64,000 nt of DNA, taken from Ruegeria lacuscaerulensis (GTDB lineage Bacteria > Pseudomonadota > Alphaproteobacteria > Rhodobacterales > Rhodobacteraceae). This document shows, in pieces, positions 26,514 to 35,552 of this stretch. Within the stretch, counting starts at the first letter, position 1. Every line of letters begins with the position of its first letter. The notes beneath the pieces are model-generated. The model searched no databases, was not told the origin of the DNA, and saw nothing but the letters and a program-made list of their open reading frames with translations. The stretch spans positions 62,001 to 126,000 of the forward strand of contig NZ_WQDY01000002.1 of the NCBI RefSeq assembly GCF_013033355.1, in the 5' to 3' direction. A program made the translations under genes and the position numbers.

Positions 26514-27242
26514 TTGTTATCTTCAGCCAAAGTGTTGTTGCTTAGTGCCAAATTTGCATTCAGGTCTTTACTCTTGTTTAGCTTACATGCGCCTTCAGAG
26601 CCGTCTAGCAAACAGTCAAGAAACCGAGAAACCGTTTTGCCCAATTTTGAGAACCCCGCCCTCATACTTGCGGCTGTCATCGGTCTTATTCTGGTCATTT
26701 CCCTGATCGGCTCCACAAGGCACTATTTTTCTGGCCACCGTTACAAAGGCAACGTCATTCCATTTCGTCGCAGACCGCGCCTTAATTTGCCGCGTCCAGT
26801 AACACCGAGACGGTCGGTAATAGTATGGATGGCCGCTCTAATCGGTTTCGCGGTCTTTCTGACTAACTTCGGTCCAAACCAAACCGACCGGCGCACTGTG
26901 GAAGGTATCGCCAGAGTCCGAGACGTGGACACCATCGTCGTTCAGGGCGTTCCAGTGAGGTTGAACGGTGTAGATGGACCGGAATTGGCTACAAAACCGG
27001 GGATGGCCGCAAAGCACTGGATGACTGGTCGCCTGCGCGGCAAGACCGTCATCTGCAAACTGAACGGAGAACGCACTTACGACCGCTGGGTGGGCGTTTG
27101 CTACCTAGATGGGGAGGACATAGGCGCGGCCTCAATCGCTGCCGGACATGCGCTGGACTGCCACCGGTACTCAGGTGGCCGGTACCGCCGCTTGGAAACG
27201 CCAGAAGCCAGGGCGAGGATAGTGCGGGCCGGGTATTGTTAG
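26514..27242 (+). CDS. Membrane-anchored staphylococcal-nuclease-like (SNase) protein
   Basis: Up to 242 residues; the start is uncertain (TTG at 26637 is an alternative that would leave more promoter space for the divergent lipoprotein). Two hydrophobic helices (ALILAAVIGLILVISLIG and VIVWMAALIGFAVFLT) precede a C-terminal SNase domain. The catalytic set can be placed: VRDVDT, RLNGVDGPE and YDRWVG (equivalents of Asp21, Arg35, Asp40, Glu43, Arg87). It may be a surface or periplasmic-facing nuclease. Cys pair CKLN..CYLD..CHRY suggests disulfides. Confidence 0.78.
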   Translation: MLSSAKVLLLSAKFAFRSLLLFSLHAPSEPSSKQSRNRETVLPNFENPALILAAVIGLILVISLIGSTRHYFSGHRYKGNVIPFRRRPRLNLPRPVTPRRSVIVWMAALIGFAVFLTNFGPNQTDRRTVEGIARVRDVDTIVVQGVPVRLNGVDGPELATKPGMAAKHWMTGRLRGKTVICKLNGERTYDRWVGVCYLDGEDIGAASIAAGHALDCHRYSGGRYRRLETPEARARIVRAGYC

Positions 27243-27368
27243 GTTCTGGATTCGCATCTCTAAAATGCGAGTTGCGCAGATAAAGTCTGGAGCACTGGAC
27301 CGAGGCTCGCCTTGTACCAGATACGCATTCATGGCAACGCTAGGCTAAAACCAGAACCGGAGACTTTA

Positions 27369-27614
27369 ATGCTTAGGATAATGGCCTTACTTGCCCTGTT
27401 TCTGCTTGCCGCTTGTTCTAGTAGAACCGAACGTTTGACACGGGAATATCAGGTCGGAGAGGAGCTGATGATTGACTGTCAAGAAAATGGCAAACGCTGC
27501 TCTGAGTATATTGATTTCAAAAACCGCTTTGAAGCAAATTATGGAAACATAACGACGTTTGAGCAAAGCCTTGCAACCCACAAAGCACGGGTGGCGAGAG
27601 GCGGCGCTATTTGA
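27369..27614 (+). CDS. Small lipoprotein of unknown function
   Basis: An 81-residue protein from ATG 27369, which follows GGAG at the right spacing. The signal peptide ends in lipobox LLAAC with Ser-Ser at +2/+3, which favours the outer membrane. The mature part is short, charged and has two Cys (DCQENGKRC). It lies between the SNase and the LapG-like peptidase genes and is probably co-transcribed with them. No family is recognised. Confidence 0.65.
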   Translation: MLRIMALLALFLLAACSSRTERLTREYQVGEELMIDCQENGKRCSEYIDFKNRFEANYGNITTFEQSLATHKARVARGGAI

Positions 27615-27661
27615 TGGCCGGACATAATCTGGTTTGGATAATCTGAGGATGATTTGTCAAA

Positions 27662-28228
27662 ATGACTTTGAGGTTAGGTTTTTTAATTGGTCTTTGTGGT
27701 ATCCTTTGCACCCTGGCACCTGCATCTAATGCGGACACCATCATGCACTTGGGCCGGGAATGGCCAGCGCCCAAGGGTTTTGAAGGTGTCTGCCAGAGTT
27801 ATCCGCCAATTTGTCAAAAATCACCGCACCCTCATCAGATTACCGATGCTGACTGGAAGAAGATTAAAAAGGTTAATCAAAGCGTTAACCAAAAAACTCC
27901 AGAGGTTACCGACGAGAGCCAATATCACGTTCTTGAAAAGTGGGCGCTGCCCTCGCACCTAGGCGGAGATTGCGAAGACATCGCGATGCTCAAGAAAGTT
28001 GAACTTCAAAAAATGGGTATCTCTCCGGATCACTTGCTTCTCGTAACAGTGCTGGACCTTCACCACGAAGGGCATGCTGTGTTAGTCGTTAGGACATCGA
28101 AGGGAGATTACGTGTTGGACAACCTGACCAACCGGGTGCTTCCTTGGAACAAAACCCACTACGCATTCATCGAGGCACAAGACCCCAACAACCCAGCGCG
28201 ATGGGATATTGTCCTGCAGGATCGATGA
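27662..28228 (+). CDS. Transglutaminase-like cysteine peptidase (BTLCP, LapG-like)
   Basis: A 188-residue exported protein with a Sec signal ending SNA. The Cys-His-Asp triad of the C93/BTLCP family is visible: GDCEDIAMLKK (Cys), HAVLVVRT (His) and DNL (Asp). LapG in Pseudomonas cuts large adhesins at the surface under control of LapD. No lapD-like or adhesin gene is near, so the target here is unknown. Other extracytoplasmic proteins around it (lipoproteins, Slam) suggest a surface-related cargo set. Confidence 0.85.
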   Translation: MTLRLGFLIGLCGILCTLAPASNADTIMHLGREWPAPKGFEGVCQSYPPICQKSPHPHQITDADWKKIKKVNQSVNQKTPEVTDESQYHVLEKWALPSHLGGDCEDIAMLKKVELQKMGISPDHLLLVTVLDLHHEGHAVLVVRTSKGDYVLDNLTNRVLPWNKTHYAFIEAQDPNNPARWDIVLQDR

Positions 28229-28314
28229 CCTGCAGACTGCGGTGTGTCAAAGCTATCGGCTCAAAGAATTCGCAATGAGTTTCAGGCTTCAGACACAATA
28301 CAGAAACGAGAGAC

Positions 28315-28541
28315 ATGATCCGTGTTCTTACACGCGCTATCAATGCGGGCATTCCAGCGCGTCAGGGACAAATAAATTCTGCCGACCACGACGCCAAGCC
28401 GTATCGCAAACGCCATCGTGTCGGAAACCTGTTTGCCCGGCCAAAAGACTGGCGGCGCACAACGACCCATTATGGCCGATGCGATGAACTGCCCTCGTCG
28501 GCAAAATTTGCATCGCCGCTACCGTCATCTTTTGGTTATGA
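28315..28541 (+). pseudogene. Remnant of an IS5-family transposase (C-terminal part, frameshifted)
   Basis: The frame from 28315 encodes YRKRHRVGNLFARPKDWRRTTTHYGRC, matching the C-terminal catalytic block of IS5-group transposases (YKRRHRIENMFGRLKDWRR..YDRC). The family's closing residues AATVIFWL-stop are found in a different frame at 28515-28541, so at least one frameshift separates them. The N-terminal two thirds are missing. It is a dead insertion sequence fragment at the edge of the cargo block. Confidence 0.8.
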
Positions 28542-29543
28542 GTCCTGACCATTAATAGATGCTGAGGGTGGTGAACCAGACCACCTTTTGAAAGCTGTCG
28601 AGAACGCCGCTTGGTCAGCGTAACCTATTGAAAAAGCTACTTCAGTCATGCTCATACCGTCTTTGATAAGAGTTTTCGCTAGGTCGTACCGCAAGTCGTC
28701 AACAATTGTTCTGTAACGGAGGCCACTTTCTGTCAGTCGTCTTCCAAAAGTGCGAGTACTCAACCCCAAATTTCCTGCAACCTCCTCTGCAGAAGGCACT
28801 TTGCCAGGAAGCACCGCGATAATTTGACTTTCAATTATTGCGCGGAGGTTTTGTGTGGGTTTGTCGACTTCTGATAGAAGCCTATTTCCATAAGCAATTA
28901 GGTGATCCCGCAGCTTCGGATCGAAGGACGGAATTGGAAGTTCGAGCGTTGTGTGGCCCAAAACAATTTCTGGTTTTTCCGCCTCAAAAACAACTGGGAA
29001 TCCTCCGATTTTGGAAAATGAACTAGCGGACTTCCCGGCTTGGTGATCAAAGCGGATTTCCAAAGGATAGAAACCTGTCTTGGCCAAGTGACGCATCCGA
29101 GATAGAGCGAGGAAAAGCAAGTACTCGGTGTGGCGGTGAAACTTCCCGAAACTGGCGTCTTTCCAACTGATTTCGATCGAGGCTACATTGCTTGATACTC
29201 GTAAGTTAAAGGCAAGGGCCGGATCGATAAGATCATGAAAACGGGCTGTATTCTCAATAGCGTCGCCCAAATTTCGAGAGTATTTGCCGATGTATCCAGT
29301 AATGGTCGTACTTTCACGGAAAGAGAGTGCTGACGCAGCAGCAAACGTCACATCGTCGACGGCATCGCAAGCCGCGCGAACCAATTCCGCCTCTTCCAGG
29401 TAAGTGATTTTCTCCGGGACGGGCCAGACAGATTTTTTTGGAATTCCGCAGCGCGTCAAGATGCCAGTGACGTCATGTTCACTTAATCCTTGCTCTTGAA
29501 GGCATTTGACTAAGTGTGCAGCTCTCGAAGCGTCAATATCCAT
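28536..29543 (-). CDS. AraC-family transcriptional regulator
   Basis: A 335-residue regulator with an N-terminal arabinose-binding-like domain (about residues 15-200) and a C-terminal AraC double HTH (EEVAGNLGLSTRTFGRRLTESG and MTEVAFSIGYADQAAFSTAFKRWSG). This architecture resembles the OruR/ArgR-like and virulence AraC regulators. Its 3' end overlaps the IS5 remnant by 6 bp, so the last codons may have been changed by that insertion. It is the last cargo gene before the replication module; its targets are unknown. Confidence 0.87.
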   Translation of the reverse strand: MDIDASRAAHLVKCLQEQGLSEHDVTGILTRCGIPKKSVWPVPEKITYLEEAELVRAACDAVDDVTFAAASALSFRESTTITGYIGKYSRNLGDAIENTARFHDLIDPALAFNLRVSSNVASIEISWKDASFGKFHRHTEYLLFLALSRMRHLAKTGFYPLEIRFDHQAGKSASSFSKIGGFPVVFEAEKPEIVLGHTTLELPIPSFDPKLRDHLIAYGNRLLSEVDKPTQNLRAIIESQIIAVLPGKVPSAEEVAGNLGLSTRTFGRRLTESGLRYRTIVDDLRYDLAKTLIKDGMSMTEVAFSIGYADQAAFSTAFKRWSGSPPSASINGQDS

Positions 29544-30406
29544 TGGTACCTCACAGTCCTTCCCAGTTTTCCTTTATGACAGAAAGTAACAAGCAAGAAA
29601 CGGTTAGAAACCGGAAACCTCTGCCTCGGCAACTCATTGAGTTCTGCCCAAGTGTTTCTGCGCTTTTTGTGCTCAGGTGAGCGGGAAGGTCAAAATGAAC
29701 CTGTTGCAAGCGAACCCCTTAAACTCCACTTTAACGCTTTGATGCGAACCGCCGGTTCGGCAACGGATAGTTTTTCAGCTCACGTAGCGAACGAGAACGT
29801 TAGACTACGGTTTGACCAGCTTTTTAATTTCTCTTGTAGGTAAAGTCCGAAGGTTCGCAGCCATAGACCGGCACGACCAAGGACACGCGCCGGGCCGCGT
29901 GCGCAAGACCCATTATAGCTAAAATTTATGAGAAATCTATAATTTTGAAATAAAATACTATCATAAGTAGATGAACCATTGAGTCAGATACTTGAGCGAT
30001 TTTTAGTCGTTTCTGTTTTTACGATCACCCCTGCGCGGTGACGGCCCCCGAGCAAATCTTTTTGACTCATCCCCCCACCTTTCTAAGCAGCCCACCGGAC
30101 CAACGCGGACCGCAAAAGACGCAACGGCCAACGTGTTTCGTGTGAGTGTCAACGTGAGCAAACGTGTTGTGTGTGCTGGGTGGTGGTGCTGACCGTCTGT
30201 CACGCAACGGCTTAAATTATTCTATCATTTATCATAGCATAACACACGCCACACTCGGTCCACTCTACGTTGGTGACGGTATCCAAGGTAACCAGCTTTA
30301 GGCACCCACTTCTTTTAATACGAAACGCACATACTTTTTTTAAAACAGTATACAAATCTCACGTATATATTCTTAGGGGGTTACTTTGGATACCTTGGAT
30401 ACCGGG
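29544..30406. other. Non-coding A+T-rich region with iteron-like repeats
   Basis: No convincing gene is seen; a 68-codon frame at 29637-29843 lacks a ribosome site and similarity. The segment is A+T rich, especially 29920-30000 and 30310-30370. Near its right end are TTGGATACC repeats in both orientations, beside the helicase gene. This is the best candidate for the element's replication origin. Confidence 0.55.
30278..30403. repeat. Iteron-like TTGGATACC repeats
   Basis: TTGGATACC occurs twice in tandem (30386-30394 and 30395-30403) and once inverted (GGTATCCAA, 30278-30286). The longer units GGTATCCAAGGTAACC (30278-30293) and GGTTACTTTGGATACC (30379-30394) are inverted copies with one mismatch. 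The ~85 bp between them are A+T rich. The layout is that of an iteron origin next to a replication gene. Confidence 0.55.
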
Positions 30407-31918
30407 TTAATATTCAGTCAACCAACGCTCAAAAGCACCCTGTAACATCTCCCAATGTGGGTCAGTGCCGTTGGCGGGTAACGTCACCACGCGTAATTGT
30501 TCGCCACGTTGGCCGGGTCTGGCTTGCTCAACGACACCGTTGGTCATTGCGTAGAAGTCTTTCCAGAACTGAGCGACACCAACAGCACGTGACGCTTTGT
30601 GTTCGTGCTGCCTATGCCAGTGCTTATACGCAGCGTAGAGAACCTTTTTTTCTACCTCAAAGTAGTGACTGGGTACTTGCATAGGCGGGCTACCTGCGTA
30701 CACATCGCTAGGTGCTGGGTGAAGCATGTCCAATGCGTCATATCCAAACGTCTCGTTCTGGATGGTTTCGTGCCACCAATGATGCACTTCACGCAGGCTG
30801 GCTTTACGACTGTCCATATAGATCGGCGTCAGTGGTCGGTCATCGACCGGATGCCAGCCCGTCAGGTCGCGGCTCATCAGGTAATTTTGAACAAAGAACT
30901 TCCCACCTTGCTCTAACCATCTGTGCAGATCGTCCCAATAAGCACGGGCCTGTTTTTGGTCCAAGACTTCAAACATCGCATAGCGACGATCCGAATATTC
31001 CACCTGTGCCGCAAACCGGTGATTGGTCGCCATCAGGATCGAAAGGCGATTATCCATTTGAATCGCATCGACCCCTTTTGGTTCGATGAAAAGGTACGGC
31101 TCGGTCACAATCGATTTCAGCGCGTCAGCGGCGCGTAAATCACCCGCGAACAATGCCTCGTCTGCAAAGACAAACAGAGCGTCGGCAAGGTGTTTATTGA
31201 AGTCACCCACCAGACCTTTCGCCTTGTAGATGGCGCGACCGTGCTGTCCGAATATTGTTAATAAAAGGTTACCAAGGGTGCCTTTACCTGTCCCTTGCCG
31301 TGGGCTGATGAGACAAAGCGCGACGTTTATCCGTTTACCGGGATTCTGAACCACCCAAGCCAGCCAGTTTAGGATGTACTCGGCCCATGCGGTCTGACCG
31401 CACGCAAGGATGATTTGGACATAATCGACAAACGGCTGTGCGTCACCGGGAATAGGGGCAATACCAAAACCCGTCCACAGGTTAAGTTTTCCGTCCACCA
31501 CAGAAGGTTTTTCCGGGTCTGTCGTGAGGCCGTCATACATTCGCCGTTGTGGATTTTTCAGCCACAATTCTGCCTCTGGCTTGTGTTCGTTCCATGCCAG
31601 AAAATCGGCCCGCGTCATCATGTGCAAAACACGCCTGCCGTGACCGTTGACCTGTTCGTATGAGAAGTAGCAGAACCGGACCTTGCCCCCCATGTTGACC
31701 ACAAAGTAGGTATCCAGCATTGCGTCAGCGGCTGACTCTACAAGTTCCTGCATCGGTGCATTTACCAGGTGGCTTACAAGTTCTCTGAGTTTCGGTTTGC
31801 GTTGCGCGTACCCTTCGGCCTTGCACCTGTCCCAAAGGTCTGCAATGGCCGGTTCGCGTTCAATCTCGGGCATTGCCGCGATTGTCTGTACTTCGGTCGC
31901 CAGTTGTTCAGCGTCCAT
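30407..31918 (-). CDS. SF3/D5-type replicative helicase (DUF5906-like)
   Basis: A 503-residue protein with Walker A QGTGKGT (residues 208-214), Walker B FVFADE (~249-254) and the SF3 motif C segment LMATNHR. The N-terminal 150 residues resemble the linker domain seen in primase-helicases of phages and plasmids. It begins 11 bp inside the Prim-Pol gene, so the two split halves of a primase-polymerase/helicase are made together. The pair would replicate the excised element. The iteron-like repeats lie just beyond its 3' end. Confidence 0.83.
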   Translation of the reverse strand: MDAEQLATEVQTIAAMPEIEREPAIADLWDRCKAEGYAQRKPKLRELVSHLVNAPMQELVESAADAMLDTYFVVNMGGKVRFCYFSYEQVNGHGRRVLHMMTRADFLAWNEHKPEAELWLKNPQRRMYDGLTTDPEKPSVVDGKLNLWTGFGIAPIPGDAQPFVDYVQIILACGQTAWAEYILNWLAWVVQNPGKRINVALCLISPRQGTGKGTLGNLLLTIFGQHGRAIYKAKGLVGDFNKHLADALFVFADEALFAGDLRAADALKSIVTEPYLFIEPKGVDAIQMDNRLSILMATNHRFAAQVEYSDRRYAMFEVLDQKQARAYWDDLHRWLEQGGKFFVQNYLMSRDLTGWHPVDDRPLTPIYMDSRKASLREVHHWWHETIQNETFGYDALDMLHPAPSDVYAGSPPMQVPSHYFEVEKKVLYAAYKHWHRQHEHKASRAVGVAQFWKDFYAMTNGVVEQARPGQRGEQLRVVTLPANGTDPHWEMLQGAFERWLTEY

Positions 31919-32783
31919 GGAAAACCTCCAACATCTTGGCGGTCATCAACCGCTTCGCCTCGGTCGCTCTTGCGGCCTCACGTTTGATTTGTCTGACTGT
32001 GATCCGGTTCAACCCATCACGTGCCACGACGCCGTGCGGGTACTGCGTGGCAAGCAACCAATAGACTTCGCTGTAATTGAAACCGGCGATACCCAGCAGC
32101 TTGGCCGCGCTCATATCGAAACCGGACCGGGACGTGTCGAGTAGGCCGGTCGGATCGCCGTACCATCGTCGCCTGAGTTTGACAGGTCCGACCGTCAGGG
32201 CCACGTGCAACCGTCTCAGCACTGCATCGGCATCCACTGGCGCAACGGGCTGTAATTTGACGTCTTGCGCCGCTGTCGCCTTTGTCAGTTCTAGACAGAC
32301 CGCATCCGGCAAGACGGTAGGCCACGCATTGACCGCTACGCTGTACCCTTCACCAAATGCGATCCAACCTCCTGCGCCTCGTGTGTCCAGCCCCGGCACC
32401 ACGTTTTGCCGGGTTTGCAAGTTGGTCCATTCACCCAAGGTACGATAAATCAGATGCAACCCACCTGAGACGGTCCGGTGTGTCCGCGTCTGGGTCGGCA
32501 CCTGCCACTGTGTCAACCATTGGGCCGCCGCACAGCCTTGCTTGTACTCGTCCAGATCAAGCGCATACCAACCGCTACCCATGGCGATACCGTAGCCGTT
32601 CGCACCACGCCAATTGTGTCCGCGCACGTCATAGCTTGCGTTGAGATGTCCATTGCGGGTGAGCGGGTACTTTTCCCATTTGCCTTTGCGCGTGTTCCAC
32701 TCAATTCGGATCGGGAAAACAGGTGCTTGAGCCTGCGCAGCGGCAACTTGCCAGTTGGACTCTGTCGGGATACTACCTGTCAC
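31908..32783 (-). CDS. Bifunctional DNA primase-polymerase (Prim-Pol, AEP superfamily)
   Basis: A 291-residue protein with the archaeo-eukaryotic primase motifs: ALDLDEY (Asp76, Asp78), SGGLH (106-110) and GLDTRGAGGWIAFGEGY (Asp133). This is the Prim-Pol_N type used by phages, satellites and plasmids to start replication independently of host DnaG. The C-terminal ~100 residues are a helical extension before the helicase, which is a separate overlapping gene. Its own start overlaps the preceding small gene by 11 bp. Confidence 0.87.
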   Translation of the reverse strand: MTGSIPTESNWQVAAAQAQAPVFPIRIEWNTRKGKWEKYPLTRNGHLNASYDVRGHNWRGANGYGIAMGSGWYALDLDEYKQGCAAAQWLTQWQVPTQTRTHRTVSGGLHLIYRTLGEWTNLQTRQNVVPGLDTRGAGGWIAFGEGYSVAVNAWPTVLPDAVCLELTKATAAQDVKLQPVAPVDADAVLRRLHVALTVGPVKLRRRWYGDPTGLLDTSRSGFDMSAAKLLGIAGFNYSEVYWLLATQYPHGVVARDGLNRITVRQIKREAARATEAKRLMTAKMLEVFHGR

Positions 32784-33036
32784 AAGCCGTTCCTTTATTG
32801 GCGTATTGGCGCGGGTTCACTTTCTCATGATTCAACCGGTCTGCATCGCACGTGCAGCCGGGATTATTTTTATTCAGCGCATATGCGCACACGACATCCA
32901 GCACGCCATGTGTTATGGCAGCGACGTATGCCGGGTGATTGCCTTCCCGGAACGCACCTCTGGTCTCATACTCAGAAGCAGCGGCCCTCAGACGCTCAGG
33001 GGGCAGAGGATTGATCCATTGGATACTGTCGGTCAT
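32773..33036 (-). CDS. Small protein of unknown function in the replication module
   Basis: An 87-residue protein from ATG 33036 (MTDSIQWINPLPPERLR), with AAAGG upstream. It overlaps the Prim-Pol start by 11 bp, which supports translation as part of the same operon. Composition is mixed polar with a CTCD motif near the C terminus. No family is recognised; position between the HTH gene and Prim-Pol is similar to small accessory genes of phage satellites. Confidence 0.55.
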   Translation of the reverse strand: MTDSIQWINPLPPERLRAAASEYETRGAFREGNHPAYVAAITHGVLDVVCAYALNKNNPGCTCDADRLNHEKVNPRQYANKGTACDR

Positions 33037-33138
33037 TTTTGGGCTTACCTTTACGCAGACCGCACGTCCCGGTATGGTCCCACTGTCAGTCAGGAGATAC
33101 CAAGCCATGCAGGGCGGTCTCAGGACCGCTCTGTTTCG

Positions 33139-33360
33139 TTAGGCGGCACTCTGCGGCACGTGCGCACCGTCGAGCGTGCCATTTGCCACCCGCAACACAT
33201 CCTCACCTTTGATGCGAAACGTGCGCTGACCGGGCTGCTTGAAGCCCGGCAGGATACCGGCCCGGATCATCCGACGGATGGACCAGACCGGTTCGCCCGT
33301 TGCCTCGGATGCTTGATTGACGCTGTAGGTTTTGGCCGGGTCGACGTCGCTCAGTTTCAT
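33139..33360 (-). CDS. Excisionase/AlpA-like helix-turn-helix protein
   Basis: A 73-residue protein with a MerR-like winged HTH of the excisionase family (YSVNQASEATGEPVWSIRRMIRAGILPGF, then a wing PGQRTFRIKGEDVLRV). Proteins of this size near an integrase and a primase act as recombination directionality factors or as activators of element genes (AlpA in P4-like satellites). It heads the replication operon read to the left and is divergent from the genes leading to integrase. Confidence 0.78.
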   Translation of the reverse strand: MKLSDVDPAKTYSVNQASEATGEPVWSIRRMIRAGILPGFKQPGQRTFRIKGEDVLRVANGTLDGAHVPQSAA

Positions 33361-33507
33361 ATCTTTCCCTCCTGATGCTGTCTGTTCGTCTAGGCTGTGT
33401 TGAACACATTGTTACCGTCAATATAATTTTTTACCGTAACATTTCTCTACCTACGGTCTTGTGACTCACCTAACCGTTCTATACGTTGTATACGTACAGT
33501 ACGAGCC

Positions 33508-34089
33508 ATGGGGGACGACATGGACCATTTGGAAACATGGCTGGACGACCGGATACCCGGTCTGTTCGCCCGAATCGCAACAATACGAGACGCCAGTGAC
33601 ACCACAGACGACGTCGTGTCTGACGCCTTGACCGCAGTGTGGAACCTACCAGGTAGCAACCGGATCGATCCGTCCGCGACGCCACCACACATACCCGGCT
33701 TCAACACATGGGATGAGGTTGTCGGCATATGCAGGCGGGTGGCTATCTCGTGGCCCGATCTGGCCGCGTCTGGTGGTGTGAGCGATGCAAAGACCGTGCG
33801 GACCTATCATGCAGCAGCAGAACGCCTGCTGCCCGATCTGGTTGATAGCGTCATAGCAGCCGGTGAATTACGCATCTCGGTCGATGCGTCCGACCTTCTA
33901 TTCAGAGCCGATGCGCTGACCGTTCGCGCCCATTTGGCCAATGAAATGCTGGCGGCGCTGCGTGACGGCTGGCGTTGGATGCAATGCAGCTACTGCGGAG
34001 GATGGCACCGGATTCAGCGTGCCAGAGACACCAGCTATTGCAGCAACCGGTGCAAGACCGCCGCGCACCGGGAAAGGCAGACGGTATGA
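33508..34089 (+). CDS. Protein with C-terminal CGNR-like zinc motif
   Basis: A 193-residue protein. The N-terminal 140 residues are helical and acidic without a recognised domain. The C terminus has CSYCGGWHR..YCSNRCKTAAHRER, a four-Cys cluster of the CGNR/zinc-finger type followed by basic residues, as in DNA-binding regulators. The first ATG is chosen; a second Met follows three codons later. It is divergent from the excisionase-like gene, and its stop overlaps the next start (ATGA). Confidence 0.72.
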   Translation: MGDDMDHLETWLDDRIPGLFARIATIRDASDTTDDVVSDALTAVWNLPGSNRIDPSATPPHIPGFNTWDEVVGICRRVAISWPDLAASGGVSDAKTVRTYHAAAERLLPDLVDSVIAAGELRISVDASDLLFRADALTVRAHLANEMLAALRDGWRWMQCSYCGGWHRIQRARDTSYCSNRCKTAAHRERQTV

Positions 34090-34373
34090 CTGTCAGCTAC
34101 ACACGCAAGGTCGGTGCCAATAACAATCGGGCCAGACTTTGGCTTGAGGGTCGGCATTTGGACGCGGCTGGACTGTCACACGGTATCACGTGGTCACTGC
34201 TGCGGACCGAGACGGGCCTGATCATCCAAGCGGAGCCTGACGGTAAGCGCAGGATCGCGGGCAACCCATAACGCCCAATTATCGACGTCGCCGGTCAATC
34301 GGTCCCTTGGGAATCCGGCACTATCGTCATCGTTAACTACACGCCCGTTTCGGGCCGTATGGAGATTAACTGA
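34086..34373 (+). pseudogene. SymE/AbrB-like tandem-hairpin protein interrupted by an in-frame TAA
   Basis: From ATG 34086 (overlapping the previous stop) the frame gives 61 residues, then TAA at 34269-34271, then continues in the same frame with RPIIDVAGQSVPWESGTIVIVNY and more, to TGA at 34371-34373, two bases before the integrase start. Both halves share the pattern hydrophobic-x-G-x-x-L/V..G..V/I.. typical of SymE/AbrB swapped-hairpin domains (ARLWLEGRHLDAAGLSHG in the first). A single change of CAA to TAA would explain it. It could also be a recoding site or a functional truncation. Confidence 0.6.
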
Positions 34374-34374
34374 C

Positions 34375-35511
34375 ATGGCTACAGTAACCCAACGAAAGCC
34401 GGGTGTGTATAAGGCTCAGTACCGCGCTCCGGACCCATCCAAAGCGGGTAAGCTGGTCCAACGATCCTTTACGATCCATGCGTCCACCAAACGTGAGGCT
34501 CAGGCGTTAGCAGATGAGCGGGAATTGGATGAACGCCGGGTTCATGTCGCGCCGGACCAATACGCCACGGTTGGTGACTATCTCGTCCACTGGTCCGACA
34601 ATCGTCCTGACACCAGCAAGGGGCGTCCACCAGCACCCAAAACGGTCGCGCGGGACAAGCAGTACGTCAACGTCATCAAACGCCATGTCGGCAGCGTCCG
34701 TATGCGGGATGCCGGTAAAGGCACCTTTGATACGCTGGTTGCTGGATTGCGTGCTGATGGCTACTCGGACCGAACGGTTAAAAACACATGGTCCTGTCTC
34801 AAGAAGGCACTGCGGGAAGCATGGCGCAATGACCTGATAAGGGACGATCCAAGCGCTAAGGCCCGTGCGCCCCATGTCGCCAAGACTGAGGCGGCATACG
34901 CCACCCTTGAGGACGTGACCGAGTGCGCCGGGTACCTGACCGGGCATATGGGCCGTCCCGACTTGGCGGTATTTGTCCGGCTTCTATTCACGACCGGTTG
35001 TCGTCCGGCGGAACTGCTTGCGATTACGTGGTCCGACATCGACTATGACGCAAACACGATCCAGATCGACAAGACGGTTACTGAGGCTGGTGGGTTTCAA
35101 GTCCGCCGGGAAACAAAGACAGACGACAGCACTGGCACCGTTGACTATGCACCCAGCATCGATGCGGCGTTGGACGACCTACACACGACCCACCTACGGA
35201 CCAAAGCAGATCGCGGGCTTCACTGGAACCCGGAAGGGTATGTGTGGCCGGGTGTCGATGGTCTATTGCCCGTGCGCCCGACCAGCCTCGGACGCCGGGT
35301 GCGCGATGCTCTGCGAGCCATTGGCGCGGATCACCTGACCCTCTACAGTTTCCGGCACGGATCGGCCACGTACATGCTTGAGGCAGGCGCATCGGTCAAA
35401 GAGGTGCAGGACCATCTGCGGCACTCAACGGCCCAACTGACCGCCGATACCTATCTGCACGTCACGGAACGGCTGCGTGAGCGTAAGCGGTCCGTGTTCG
35501 ATGGCGTGTGA
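34375..35511 (+). CDS. Tyrosine-type site-specific integrase
   Basis: A 378-residue tyrosine recombinase. The catalytic domain shows Arg210 (TTGCRPAELLAITW), Tyr324-x-x-Arg327 (LYSFRHGS; Tyr stands where many have His), His350 (HLRHSTAQ) and the nucleophile Tyr360 (DTYLHV). The N-terminal part contains an arm-binding-like domain (residues 1-60) and a SAM-like core-binding domain (62-160). Located ~0.7 kb from the intact tRNA-Trp, it is the enzyme that placed the island there and recognises the 47-bp core. Confidence 0.94.
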   Translation: MATVTQRKPGVYKAQYRAPDPSKAGKLVQRSFTIHASTKREAQALADERELDERRVHVAPDQYATVGDYLVHWSDNRPDTSKGRPPAPKTVARDKQYVNVIKRHVGSVRMRDAGKGTFDTLVAGLRADGYSDRTVKNTWSCLKKALREAWRNDLIRDDPSAKARAPHVAKTEAAYATLEDVTECAGYLTGHMGRPDLAVFVRLLFTTGCRPAELLAITWSDIDYDANTIQIDKTVTEAGGFQVRRETKTDDSTGTVDYAPSIDAALDDLHTTHLRTKADRGLHWNPEGYVWPGVDGLLPVRPTSLGRRVRDALRAIGADHLTLYSFRHGSATYMLEAGASVKEVQDHLRHSTAQLTADTYLHVTERLRERKRSVFDGV

Positions 35512-35552
35512 GCGCCATTGACAGCCATAAGAACAAAATTAGAACATGCGGT

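Noticed and set aside
28315..28548. Intact 77-residue protein.
   Set aside because: The sequence is the C-terminal block of an IS5-type transposase with a frameshift before the family's final residues, so it is a remnant.
29637..29843. A 68-codon frame in the A+T-rich region.
   Set aside because: No ribosome site, no domain, and biased only by local composition.
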